Shown here: piece by piece, positions 1 through 7,654 of the stretch
Layout of the letters: each line of letters opens with the position of its first letter
How positions within the stretch are numbered: the first letter of the stretch is position 1
Origin: Gaiellasilicea sp031371615
GTDB lineage: Bacteria; Actinomycetota; Thermoleophilia; Gaiellales; Gaiellaceae
Direction of reading: 5' to 3'
Assembly (NCBI GenBank): GCA_031371615.1
Contig: JANMJY010000230.1
Location: forward strand, 1-9,039
Length of the DNA stretch: 9,039 nucleotides
Translations under genes and position numbers: made by a program
Notes under the pieces: model-generated
The model's database searches: none
Told to the model about the DNA's origin: nothing
What the model saw: only the letters and a program-made list of their open reading frames with translations

Positions 1-2087
1 GCGATCGCGAGCTTCGCCTGGTGGGCGAGGCCGCCGACGAGCTCGAGCTCGCGGTCGCCGAAGTCGACGCCGGCCGGAGCTGCGACGGCGATGGCGCCCC
101 AGCGGCTTTCGACCGTGAAGGGGGCGATCATGTAAGAGCCCGATCCGCCCGCGGGCGGATCGCTGAATGCGGCGTACTGCTCGGGGCTGACCGTGTACGG
201 CTCGTTGCGCTCGAGGATCGCCCCGATGTTCTCGGCGGCGAAGCGCCGCCCGACGATCGCGCGTTCGTCCTCGTAGCCGGCCGCCGCCCGCCCGACGAGG
301 TCGCCGCCGGCCTCCTGCAGCCAGAGCGAGGCGTGTGGCGCGCCGATCAGCTGCGCCGCTCCCTCGACGACACGAGTGAGGACGTGGTCGAGACCCTCGG
401 CGGCGGCCAGGTCGCGGCCGAACTCGAGCAGCGCCCTGGCGCTCTCGGCCTCGCGCCGCTGGGCCTCGTAGAGGCTCGCGTTCTCGAGCGCCACCGCGGC
501 GTGTCCGGCGAGCACTTCGAGCAGGCGCAGGTCGTCCTCGTCGAACTGGTTCAGGCCGAGCTTCGAGACGACAATCGCGCCGATCACGCGGGCGCCGTAG
601 TTGAGCGGCACGGCGATGATCGACTCGTCGATCTGGGTCGTGCCCTCGATCCTCTTCGCAAACTCGCACTTCGAGGCGTCCGCGAGCAGGAGCGGCTCCC
701 CGGTCAGGACGACGTGACCGGTGAAGCCCTCGTCAACGCGTTGGCGGAAGACCTCGGCCGCAGTCCGGTCCGGCGCGGTCAAGTCACCCTGGAAAGCGAT
801 CGGGGCCAGTTCCTCGCCGTCGCGGACGAAGATGCGGCAGTTGTGGTAATCGATCAGCTGGCGGAGCTCGTTCGCGATCGCCATGCCGATCTCGCGCACG
901 TCGTTCGAGCGGTTCAGCTTGCCGCCGAGCGACTGCAGCATCTTCAGGTGGGCGATCGAGCGGATGTCCTCGCCGCGGCCGTCACGTGGCTCGGGGCGCT
1001 CGGTGGCCGAGTCGTCGAAGAAGACGACCTGGTTCTTGCCCCGTGCTTTCGCAGTCATCATCGCGGCCTCCGCGCAGGCGACGAGCTCGCGCGGATTCGC
1101 GGCGTGCTCCGGGCCCTGGGCGATCCCGATCGAGACGGCGATCTTGCCTGCCAAATCGAGCTCGACCTCGTCCAGGCGGTTCCCCAACCGGGTCGCGAGC
1201 GCGATCACGTGAGCTTCGTGGCTGGAGGGGACGATCACCGCGAACTCCTCGCCGCCGATCCGGCAGACGACGTCTGTGGAGCGGACGGTGGCACGCAGGT
1301 GGTCGGCGAGGTCGGCGAGCACCTGGTCGCCGACCGCGTGGCCGAAGACGTCGTTCACCTTCTTGAAGTCGTCGATGTCGATCATCACCACGGCGACGTT
1401 CTCGTGGACGCTGGAGGCGTGGGTGAGCTCGCGGCGAAGGCGCTCGTGGAAGTGGCGGTGGTTGTAGAGGCCGGTGAGCGAGTCCGTCTGTGCCTCGCGC
1501 TCGAGCCGTGCGCGGATATGGGCGTTGTCGAGCGCCAGCGCGGCCGCATCTCCGAGCCGCTTGGCGAGCTCGAACTCCTCCTCGCTGAACGAGGCGTCCT
1601 CGCCGATCCGATAGACGTTGAGCGTCCCCTTGAGCGCGCCGCGCGCGACGAGCGGGACGACGATCAGCGCCTCCGGCTCGAGCGGCGTCCCGGGAACGAA
1701 GCGCACGCGGGGGTCGAGATGAGCCTGGTTGGAGAGCACGGGCTCGCGGTGCTCGACAGCCCAGCCGGTGATCCCTTCGCCGAACGGGAAGCGCTCGCTG
1801 AGGATCTCGTTCGCGTATTCGCTGCGCACGAGCGCGGGCACGAGCTCGCGTTTCGGCTCGTCGGCCTCGTAGATGTGCAGCGCCTCGTACGGGACGATCT
1901 CGTCGAGCGTGTCGGCGATCCGCACGAGCAGCGAGTCGAGGCTCTGCTCCGAGAGCAGGTCGTGGAACACGTCCGCGAGCCGGCGGTAAGAGTCGACCGA
2001 CGGCTCGGCGTCCGGCGCGAGAGCGCCCGAAATCAGGCGCATACGTGGGGCGCCGGTCTTGGGGGAGGAGCGAGCGGGTTCTTCCAT
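1..2087 (-). CDS. Diguanylate cyclase with GAF-GGDEF-GAF-GAF architecture (3' end cut by window edge)
   Basis: Predicted cytosolic enzyme making c-di-GMP from two GTP, controlled by GAF sensor domains. Translating from the ATG at 2087-2085 gives 695 uninterrupted codons to the left edge. Residues about 35-190 form a GAF domain. Residues 200-360 form the GGDEF domain, opening with TDSLTGLYNHRHF, with metal-binding MIDIDDFKKVND at 235-246 and an intact GGEEF active site at 278-282 (bases 1242-1256). R269-S-T-D272, five residues before GGEEF, matches the RxxD inhibitory site, so product inhibition is expected. A second GAF domain lies at about 380-540 and a third from about 545 to the edge. No membrane segment or signal peptide is visible. 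Sensory domains after the cyclase are unusual, and the missing C-terminus could hold another output domain. No clear Shine-Dalgarno precedes the start; the next in-frame Met is residue 16. The family call is secure; GAF ligands are unknown. Confidence 0.93.
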   Translation of the reverse strand, partial: MEEPARSSPKTGAPRMRLISGALAPDAEPSVDSYRRLADVFHDLLSEQSLDSLLVRIADTLDEIVPYEALHIYEADEPKRELVPALVRSEYANEILSERFPFGEGITGWAVEHREPVLSNQAHLDPRVRFVPGTPLEPEALIVVPLVARGALKGTLNVYRIGEDASFSEEEFELAKRLGDAAALALDNAHIRARLEREAQTDSLTGLYNHRHFHERLRRELTHASSVHENVAVVMIDIDDFKKVNDVFGHAVGDQVLADLADHLRATVRSTDVVCRIGGEEFAVIVPSSHEAHVIALATRLGNRLDEVELDLAGKIAVSIGIAQGPEHAANPRELVACAEAAMMTAKARGKNQVVFFDDSATERPEPRDGRGEDIRSIAHLKMLQSLGGKLNRSNDVREIGMAIANELRQLIDYHNCRIFVRDGEELAPIAFQGDLTAPDRTAAEVFRQRVDEGFTGHVVLTGEPLLLADASKCEFAKRIEGTTQIDESIIAVPLNYGARVIGAIVVSKLGLNQFDEDDLRLLEVLAGHAAVALENASLYEAQRREAESARALLEFGRDLAAAEGLDHVLTRVVEGAAQLIGAPHASLWLQEAGGDLVGRAAAGYEDERAIVGRRFAAENIGAILERNEPYTVSPEQYAAFSDPPAGGSGSYMIAPFTVESRWGAIAVAAPAGVDFGDRELELVGGLAHQAKLAI

Positions 2088-2259
2088 GTCTACTGTCAGA
2101 GGCCTGACGGCAGGTCGTCGCGGGTGTCCGCAACACCTGCACGGATCATCGGGACTTTCTTGCTCTCGGGTCTCCCTCGTTTGGGGGATGTCGCGCGACT
2201 CTCTGAGGCGGAAAAACCCGCTCGTCATTTGGGACGAACCCGATGTAGGCTCTGTCCCG
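2088..2259. promoter_or_regulatory. Divergent intergenic region between the cyclase gene and the transporter operon
   Basis: These 172 bases separate two genes transcribed outward, so they should hold both promoters. The transporter side has a plausible promoter, listed separately. On the cyclase side only a poor candidate is visible (GATGAT, minus strand, 2150-2145, with no good -35). The region also holds the inverted repeat at 2120-2140 and a short GTCAG/CTGAC repeat at about 2096-2109. I see no small gene here. Confidence 0.6.
2120..2140. repeat. Imperfect inverted repeat, possible operator
   Basis: GCGGGTGT (2120-2127) and ACACCTGC (2133-2140) are inverted copies matching at 7 of 8 positions around a 5-base spacer. 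The repeat lies 33-53 bases upstream of the cyclase ATG. It could bind a dimeric regulator or form a short hairpin in the cyclase leader. In DNA this GC-rich such a repeat can arise by chance, so the regulatory reading is weak. Confidence 0.3.

Positions 2260-2260
<1 letters not shown>
2222..2260 (+). promoter_or_regulatory. Candidate leaderless promoter of the amino acid transporter operon
   Basis: TCGTCA (2222-2227, four of six matches to TTGACA) and TAGGCT (2246-2251, TAnnnT form) are 18 bases apart. The GTG start at 2260 lies 8 bases past the -10, about where transcription would begin, so the mRNA may be leaderless. The lack of any Shine-Dalgarno before this GTG agrees. Motif reading by eye only. 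Confidence 0.45.
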
Positions 2261-3101
<841 letters not shown>

Positions 3102-3105
<4 letters not shown>

Positions 3106-4019
3106 AGAGGATTCTCCTGGCCACGGCGGGGGTCGCCGTTGTCGCAGTCTTTGCTGCAACGATCGGCTTCGCCCAGCCCGCGGCCACTACGGGGGCGGCG
3201 AGCGCGGAGGCGACCGCGCCGCTGCCGAAGCTGCCGGCCGACATCGCGTCCCGGAAGCGGTTCATCATCGGGGTCAAGTGCGACACGCCGCCGTTCGGCT
3301 ACACCGACGTCCGCGGCAAGAACGCCGGCGTGGACGTCGAGATCGCCAGGTGGTTCGCCCGCTACGCCTTCGGGCGCGAGCAGCGGCTGACGTTCGTGTG
3401 TGCGCCGACCGCAACCCGTGAGCCGCTGCTCACGACCGGTCGCGTCGACCTCGTCATCTCGACGTTCACGTACACCGCCGATCGAGACACGCGGATCGAC
3501 TTCTCGCGCGCGTACTACAAGGCGACGGGGCGGTTGCTGGTGAAGAACACCTCGCCGATCCAGTCGCTGAACGACATCCGCGGCAAGAAGGTGGCGACGA
3601 CCCCGGGCTCGATCTACGACCGCTGGATGAAGCGCTGCTTCACGAACACGGATGTCGTCGTGGTCGACAGCGTCACGGCCGCAATCCTCGCCTTCAACCA
3701 GGGCCGGGCCGATGCCGTCATGTTCGACGACACGTCGCTCGCGCTCCAGGCGGCGACCGACCCGAACGCGAAGCTGACGGACGACCTGTTCCTCGAGGCG
3801 CCGTACGGGATCGGGATCAAGCAGGGCAACGTCGCCCTGAAGCGCTGGGTCGACTCGCGGCTCGAGCTGATGCGGAAGAAGGACATCTTCCAGACGATCA
3901 TCAAGAACAACGTGGCGCCGCGGTTCGTCGCCGCGTTCTCGAAGAACATCCTGCGGCCGAACAATACGTTCGGGTATCGGGCGGCGGGCTTGCCCAGCCT
4001 CGACACCGTTTGCCCGTAG
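3102..4019 (+). CDS. Amino acid ABC transporter, family 3 substrate-binding protein
   Basis: Exported receptor that captures the amino acid and delivers it to the permeases. It has 305 residues: a signal peptide (MKR, then a hydrophobic stretch to about 23, likely cleavage near GFA-QPA), an Ala/Thr/Pro linker to about 45, then a SBP_bac_3 fold opening with GVKCDTPPFGY at 57-67. By alignment from memory with HisJ, R128 (in ADRDTR) matches the ligand carboxylate-binding Arg, and D209 (in ADAVMFDD) matches the Asp that binds the ligand amino group. GSIYDR at 169-174 fits the second-lobe binding loop. Four cysteines (60, 100, 179, 304) could form disulfides. There is no lipobox cysteine near the signal peptide, unusual if the cell has one membrane. 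The ATG overlaps the ATPase stop (ATGA), and a perfect hairpin follows the gene. Glutamate, glutamine or aspartate are likely ligands, but the exact substrate cannot be read. Confidence 0.93.
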
Positions 4020-4040
4020 GGCTCGTCAGCACGATCCTCG

Positions 4041-4073
4041 AGGGAAGTGGCCGCGTCGAGCGGCCACTTCCCT
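4041..4073 (+). terminator. Perfect 14-bp stem-loop between binding-protein and permease genes
   Basis: AGGGAAGTGGCCGC (4041-4054) and GCGGCCACTTCCCT (4060-4073) are exact inverted copies around the 5-base loop GTCGA. The stem starts 21 bases after the binding-protein stop and ends 8 bases before the permease ATG. No U-tract follows (the next bases are AGCTCCCG), so it is not a classical intrinsic terminator. It more likely acts as a partial terminator or an mRNA 3'-end stabiliser that keeps binding-protein levels above permease levels. The structure is certain from sequence; the role is inferred. Confidence 0.7.
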
Positions 4074-4081
4074 AGCTCCCG

Positions 4082-4756
4082 ATGCTGCTCGCCACCTACG
4101 ACCTCTGGGCGTTCGTCTCCGAGAACTGGAGGGAGCTGCTGGACGGCCTCCTCAACACGCTCAAGGTGTCGGCCTTCGCGGTCGCGGGCGCGTTCGTGAT
4201 CGGCGCGGTGCTCGGCGCGGCCCGCGCGCACCGCATTCCCGTCGTCAGCCAGCTGACCGCGGTCTATGTCGAGGTGATCCGGAACACGCCGATCCTCGTC
4301 CAGATCTTCCTGATCTTCTACGCGCTGCCGCAGTTCGGAATCCTCCTGAACCAGTTCACGGTCGCGTGGCTCTCGGTGATGGTCTGGGGCGGCGCGTTCA
4401 ACAGCGAGAACTTCCGCGCCGGCTTCGAGGCGGTGCCGTTCCGCTATCGCGAAGCCGGCTACGCGCTCGGCTTCGGGCCTCGCGCCACGTTCCTGAACGT
4501 GACGCTGCCGATCGGCGCCAGGATCGCGCTGCCGTCGTCGATCAACACCTACATCTCGGTGATCAAGAACACGTCCTTGATGTACGTGATCGGCTACGCC
4601 GAGCTGACGACCACGGCGATCAACATCAGCAACCTCACGCTCGAGACGCTCGAGGCTCTCACCGTCCTCGGGGTCGTCTACCTCACCCTGGTGTGGTCGC
4701 TCTCGGCCGGGATCCGCCTGCTCGAGTCGCGCCTCGCTCTGCCGGAGAGCCGCTAG
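4082..4756 (+). CDS. Amino acid ABC transporter permease (GluC/HisQ/GlnP type)
   Basis: Inner-membrane subunit forming half of the translocation channel. It has 224 residues, normal for the family. Hydrophobic spans are visible at about 25-47, 55-100 (with the IRNTPILVQ motif at 66-74), 155-175 and 193-215. The EAA loop that docks the ATPase is EAGYALG (124-130), followed after nine residues by V-T-L-P (140-143), matching the BPD_transp_1 consensus except for Gly replacing the second Ala. No Shine-Dalgarno is seen before the ATG at 4082, and the stem-loop ends 8 bases upstream, so translation may be weak or depend on RNA folding or processing. The TAG stop directly abuts the next gene's ATG. 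It probably pairs with that second permease as a heterodimer. Confidence 0.94.
   Translation: MLLATYDLWAFVSENWRELLDGLLNTLKVSAFAVAGAFVIGAVLGAARAHRIPVVSQLTAVYVEVIRNTPILVQIFLIFYALPQFGILLNQFTVAWLSVMVWGGAFNSENFRAGFEAVPFRYREAGYALGFGPRATFLNVTLPIGARIALPSSINTYISVIKNTSLMYVIGYAELTTTAINISNLTLETLEALTVLGVVYLTLVWSLSAGIRLLESRLALPESR
4744..4749 (+). promoter_or_regulatory. Shine-Dalgarno of the second permease gene
   Basis: GGAGAG lies 7 bases before the ATG at 4757, within the last codons of the first permease gene. It supports that start and tight coupling of the two permeases, in contrast with the first permease, which has no visible site. Confidence 0.55.
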
Positions 4757-5434
4757 ATGCCGGACTGGTTCTGGCCCGTTTGGCGCTACATCTTGACGGA
4801 GGGCGTGCCGGGAACACTGAAGGTGTCCGCGGTCGCGGTCGTCGGCAGCGCGCTGATCGGGGTCGTCTTCGGGACGCTGATCACGATCAAGTTCCTGCCG
4901 CTCCGAGCACTGATCCGGCTCTACATCGAGATCTTCCGCGGACTGCCGATCCTCGTTACGGTGTTCATCGTCTACTTCGGGTTTCCCTCGGTCTCACCGT
5001 CGCTCGAGTTCTCTCCGCTGACGTGCGCGTCGATCGCGCTCGTCCTCTGGGGGAGCGCTCAGGTGGCCGAGGCGACCCGTGGCGCCGTCCAGTCGATCCC
5101 GCACGAGCAGCACGAGGCGGCGTCGGCGCTCGGCTTCGGCTGGCTTGGCCGCCACTACTCGGTGATCCTGCCTCAGGCCCTGCGACGGCTGCTGCCGCCC
5201 TTCGTCAGCCTGCTCGTGAACATCATCCAGAACTCGACGCTCGCGCAGACGATCGGCGGCCTCGAGCTCCTCGGCGCCGGCGCGCGCCAGAGCGAGCGGT
5301 TGACGTCCTTCCCGCCGGCCGGCATCGGCGAGATCCACGCAGCCGAGATCTTCACAGGCGTGGCGATCCTCTTCTTCCTGATCTCGTTCCCGCTCACGCG
5401 CCTCGCGGCGATGCTCGAGAAACGGCTCGCCTAG
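4757..5434 (+). CDS. Amino acid ABC transporter permease (GluD/HisM type)
   Basis: Second membrane subunit of the importer, 225 residues. Hydrophobic spans occur at about 20-45, 62-78, 90-105, 148-166 and 198-216. The IFRGLPILV motif at 59-67 is the counterpart of IRNTPILVQ in the first permease. The EAA loop is canonical: EAASALG (120-126), nine residues, then V-I-L-P (136-139). Its ATG follows the preceding stop with no gap, so translation is probably coupled. It closes the ATPase, binding protein, permease, permease order also seen in Corynebacterium gluABCD, making glutamate or a related amino acid a reasonable but unproven substrate. The stop codon interlocks with that of the convergent antiporter gene, leaving no room for a terminator between them. 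Confidence 0.95.
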   Translation: MPDWFWPVWRYILTEGVPGTLKVSAVAVVGSALIGVVFGTLITIKFLPLRALIRLYIEIFRGLPILVTVFIVYFGFPSVSPSLEFSPLTCASIALVLWGSAQVAEATRGAVQSIPHEQHEAASALGFGWLGRHYSVILPQALRRLLPPFVSLLVNIIQNSTLAQTIGGLELLGAGARQSERLTSFPPAGIGEIHAAEIFTGVAILFFLISFPLTRLAAMLEKRLA

Positions 5435-6618
5435 CCCGCTCGCTCCGCTCCGCGTGCCACCGTGAGCGCCGCGAGCGGGAAGAGGAGAACGGAGAGCAGC
5501 CCTGCGGCGATCAGCGCCGCGCCCGCCGCCGCATCGAGGCGGCCCAACTCGATCCCGATCATCGACGCCGCCACGATGAACGGCAGGGAGGTCGCCTGGA
5601 GCAGGCCGGCGACGAGCGCTCGACGCGCTCCGAGCTCGGGCCGGTAGAGCACCGCCGGCAACCCGCGGACGAGGAGCAGAGCCGCGAGCAGGACGGGCAC
5701 GAGCACGAGGCTCGAACCGCTCGCAAAGAGGGCGTCGAGGTCGAACTGCAGCCCGCTCGTGACGAAGAAGACGGGGATGAAGATCCCGAAGCCGGCTGCT
5801 TCCAGCTTCAGCCGGAACTGAGGGTGTGTCATCGCCTGATCGCTGTCGACGAGGGTCAGAACCGCTCCCGCGAGGAAGGCCCCGAGGATCACTTCGAGCC
5901 CGAGCTTCTCGGCGAGCGCGACGAGCCCGATCAGCAGCAGGAACGCGCCGCGCACGCGGATCTGGGCAGTCGTGTCCTGCAGGCGAACGAGCGCAGACGT
6001 GAGCCGCATCGAGCGCTCCGCGCCCGTGAGAGCGAGCACGAGCGCGATCGCGGTCAGAGCGAAGCCACCGAGCAGGATCAGCTTCGAGGCTGTGCTCGCC
6101 GCCTCACGTGAGAAGAACAGCGAGAGGAGGATCACGGCACCGAAGTCGGCGATGGACGCCGCGGCGATGACGAGCTGACCGAGGCTCGAGGACGCTTCGC
6201 CCGCATCCTTCAGCACCGGTACGACCACTCCGAGCGAGGTTGCCACCAGGATGATCGCGACGAGCAGCGGGGTGTCGACCCGTCCCGCGGCGTCCAGGCC
6301 GACGCCGACGGCGAGCGCGAGCACGAACGAGACCGCAAAACCGAGCGCGGCAGTGCGCAGTGTGCGCCCGCGGAGCCGCTCGAAGTCGATCTCGAGGCCG
6401 GCGAGGAAGAGAAGGAACGCGAGCCCGATCAGTGAGAGGACGCGGATCGGCTCGTCGATCTCCACCCACCCGAGCCCTGCTGGGCCGATGACGATGCCGG
6501 CGAGGAGTTCCAGCACGACGGCCGGAAGCCGAACGGCGGGAGCGAGGCCGAGCACGAGCGGGGCCGTGACGGCAACGGCCGCGACGATCACCAGCCCGGT
6601 GAAGTCGATCTCGCTCAC
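5431..6618 (-). CDS. Cation:proton antiporter, Na+/H+ exchanger family (CPA2-like)
   Basis: Polytopic inner-membrane protein expected to exchange H+ for Na+ or K+ in pH and ion homeostasis. It has 395 residues, nearly all hydrophobic segments (roughly 11-13 spans), with no cytosolic TrkA-type nucleotide-binding domain such as Kef proteins carry. Family features: LFLAGLEIDFERLR at 70-83, ATSLGVVVPVL at 126-136, the core carboxylate in SIADFGAVIL at 155-164 with D158, GAFLAGAVL at 246-254, and a basic residue R318 in a late helix. Where electrogenic CPA2 members have two adjacent Asp, this has Ala157-Asp158, which may mean electroneutral exchange. The start is GTG at 6618-6616 with no Shine-Dalgarno; a -10-like TAACGT lies 10 bases upstream. 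It sits 30 bases downstream of the protease gene on the same strand, so co-transcription is possible. Which ion is carried cannot be told. Confidence 0.92.
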   Translation of the reverse strand: MSEIDFTGLVIVAAVAVTAPLVLGLAPAVRLPAVVLELLAGIVIGPAGLGWVEIDEPIRVLSLIGLAFLLFLAGLEIDFERLRGRTLRTAALGFAVSFVLALAVGVGLDAAGRVDTPLLVAIILVATSLGVVVPVLKDAGEASSSLGQLVIAAASIADFGAVILLSLFFSREAASTASKLILLGGFALTAIALVLALTGAERSMRLTSALVRLQDTTAQIRVRGAFLLLIGLVALAEKLGLEVILGAFLAGAVLTLVDSDQAMTHPQFRLKLEAAGFGIFIPVFFVTSGLQFDLDALFASGSSLVLVPVLLAALLLVRGLPAVLYRPELGARRALVAGLLQATSLPFIVAASMIGIELGRLDAAAGAALIAAGLLSVLLFPLAALTVARGAERAG

Positions 6619-6628
6619 CGCGAGCCCG

Positions 6629-6634
6629 ACGTTA
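6629..6634 (-). promoter_or_regulatory. Candidate -10 element for the antiporter gene
   Basis: TAACGT on the minus strand (6634 to 6629) ends 10 bases before the GTG start at 6618. No Shine-Dalgarno is visible between, so a leaderless or very short-leader transcript would fit. No convincing -35 is seen 17-18 bases upstream, inside the end of the protease gene. Weak on its own; supported mainly by the same arrangement at 2246 and 7676. Confidence 0.35.
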
Positions 6635-6647
6635 CACCGGCCCGGTG
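6635..6647. repeat. 13-bp palindrome between protease stop and antiporter start
   Basis: CACCGG (6635-6640) and CCGGTG (6642-6647) are exact inverted copies around one base. The palindrome lies directly upstream of the candidate -10 of the antiporter gene and two bases past the protease stop codon. It could be an operator in the promoter spacer. A 6-bp GC-rich palindrome also occurs often by chance, so this is tentative. Confidence 0.3.
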
Positions 6648-6648
6648 G

Positions 6649-7614
6649 CTACACGCCGGTCTGGATCGAGAGGCGAACGACCAGCGTGAAGCTCCTCGTC
6701 GCGCCGCTCGTGCTCGTGAGCGTCGCCGTGCAGTCGGCCGGTCCGGCGTTGGGTGCGTCGATCGCGAAGGTGGACTTGCCGTATCCGAGCTTCTTCACCG
6801 CGACGCGGACGCCGTCGCAGCGCACCTCGAGCGTCGCACGCGCGCGCTTCTCCGTGGCGCCTGCGAAGGTGGCCGTCGCGGTCACGTGGCGGCCCGGTCC
6901 GAGCAGGCTGAACGGGATCGCGGTGTGGTGCTTCGGCGCGAGCGTTCCGTTGCGGCTGATCGAGACGGGCTTGATCACAGGCGGGTGCACGGTGACCGGC
7001 GCCGGGCCGAGCCCGAGGTCGGCCTTCAGTGCAGCGAAGATCGTCTCGTCCGGCGCCTCGAGCCAGCCGATCCCGAACTTCGCGTCGCCCAGGACGAACT
7101 GCGCGTAGTCCTCGGCGAAGATCTCAGCGATGCTGCGGTCCCAGCCGAGGAGGTAGGTGGTCGCGACGCTGCGCAGGCGTACGAGCTCGCCCATGCCGCG
7201 GGCGCGCCACCACTGGGGCGTGCCGTTGGGCTCGCCGACGCCCGTCACGACCGTCGAGCGGTCGAGGTGATGGCCGTATTCGTGAACCACGGTGTGCGCG
7301 TTGTCGGTGCTCTCCTCGGCGGGCACGACGATCGTGTTGCGGGAGTAGCAGCCGCTCGCGTCGCGACCGCACGTCGAGTGGACGGCGTCCCAGGAGACGA
7401 TGTCGATCGTCACCGCGGAGACCTCGTCCCCGTGCGGGGCGGCACGGAGCAGGGTCGCGTACCACTCGGCGTTGACGCCGTCGACCGCGATGTCGAAATG
7501 GATCGTGCGGCCCTCGTTGTCCTGAGAGAGCACCTCGGCCGCCATCGCCTGGCCGGTGAACGCCAGCGATGCGAAGACGGACAGCAGCAGGAGCAGCCGG
7601 CGCACTGCGGGCAT
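6649..7614 (-). CDS. Secreted zincin-type metalloprotease-like protein
   Basis: Predicted exported zinc peptidase of 321 residues; substrate unknown. The signal peptide spans 1-25 (MPAVRR, hydrophobic core LLLLLSVFASLAF, likely cleavage after AMA). The catalytic region, about 26-200, carries the zincin motif VVHEYGHHLD (109-118), with H111 and H115 as zinc ligands and E112 as general base. RSIAEIFAEDYAQF at 160-173 resembles the glutamate helix of gluzincins, making E164 the likely third ligand. C82 and C89 could form a small disulfide loop, and WW at 135-136 lies between the two motifs. After a Pro-rich linker (about 203-215), residues 216-321 look like an all-beta domain with C266 and C295, possibly for binding or adhesion. 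I do not recognise a named family. The ATG at 7614 has no clear Shine-Dalgarno and lies 7 bases from a 16-bp palindrome. The antiporter gene follows 30 bases downstream on the same strand. Confidence 0.8.
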   Translation of the reverse strand: MPAVRRLLLLLSVFASLAFTGQAMAAEVLSQDNEGRTIHFDIAVDGVNAEWYATLLRAAPHGDEVSAVTIDIVSWDAVHSTCGRDASGCYSRNTIVVPAEESTDNAHTVVHEYGHHLDRSTVVTGVGEPNGTPQWWRARGMGELVRLRSVATTYLLGWDRSIAEIFAEDYAQFVLGDAKFGIGWLEAPDETIFAALKADLGLGPAPVTVHPPVIKPVSISRNGTLAPKHHTAIPFSLLGPGRHVTATATFAGATEKRARATLEVRCDGVRVAVKKLGYGKSTFAIDAPNAGPADCTATLTSTSGATRSFTLVVRLSIQTGV

Positions 7615-7621
7615 CGTAGAC

Positions 7622-7637
7622 GCGCTTCGAGAAGCGC
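7622..7637. repeat. Perfect 16-bp palindrome upstream of the protease gene
   Basis: GCGCTTC (7622-7628) and GAAGCGC (7631-7637) are exact inverted copies around GA. It could be a dimeric operator. In RNA read from the protease side it would fold as a 6-bp stem with a CUCG tetraloop, 7 bases before the ATG at 7614. Confidence 0.45.
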
Positions 7638-7654
7638 CGGTTAAGAAAACCCGG
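7637..7654. repeat. Imperfect inverted repeat in the divergent spacer
   Basis: CCGGTT (7637-7642) and AACCCGG (7648-7654) pair with one extra base in the right arm, around the A-rich centre AAGAA. It abuts the palindrome at 7622-7637 and reaches the -35 zone of the hydrolase promoter candidate. Possible operator; low certainty. Confidence 0.25.

Noticed and set aside
982..2142. A 386-codon open frame on the minus strand inside the cyclase gene
   Set aside because: It is on the right strand but in the wrong frame; the GGEEF and GAF motifs appear only in the frame that starts at 2087.
2059..2259. Longer ATPase start at the in-frame ATGs 2059, 2086 or 2188
   Set aside because: The first two overlap the divergent cyclase start, and all would add unconserved residues to a protein already long for its family. 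GTG 2260 sits right after a plausible -10.
4366..6111. A 581-codon open frame on the plus strand crossing both permease genes and the antiporter gene
   Set aside because: It is out of frame with two EAA-loop permeases and antisense to the antiporter. The product is Arg/Glu-rich low-complexity sequence.
6886..7644. A 252-codon open frame antisense to the protease gene
   Set aside because: The minus-strand frame has a signal peptide and HEYGHH motif; this one has no features of a real protein.
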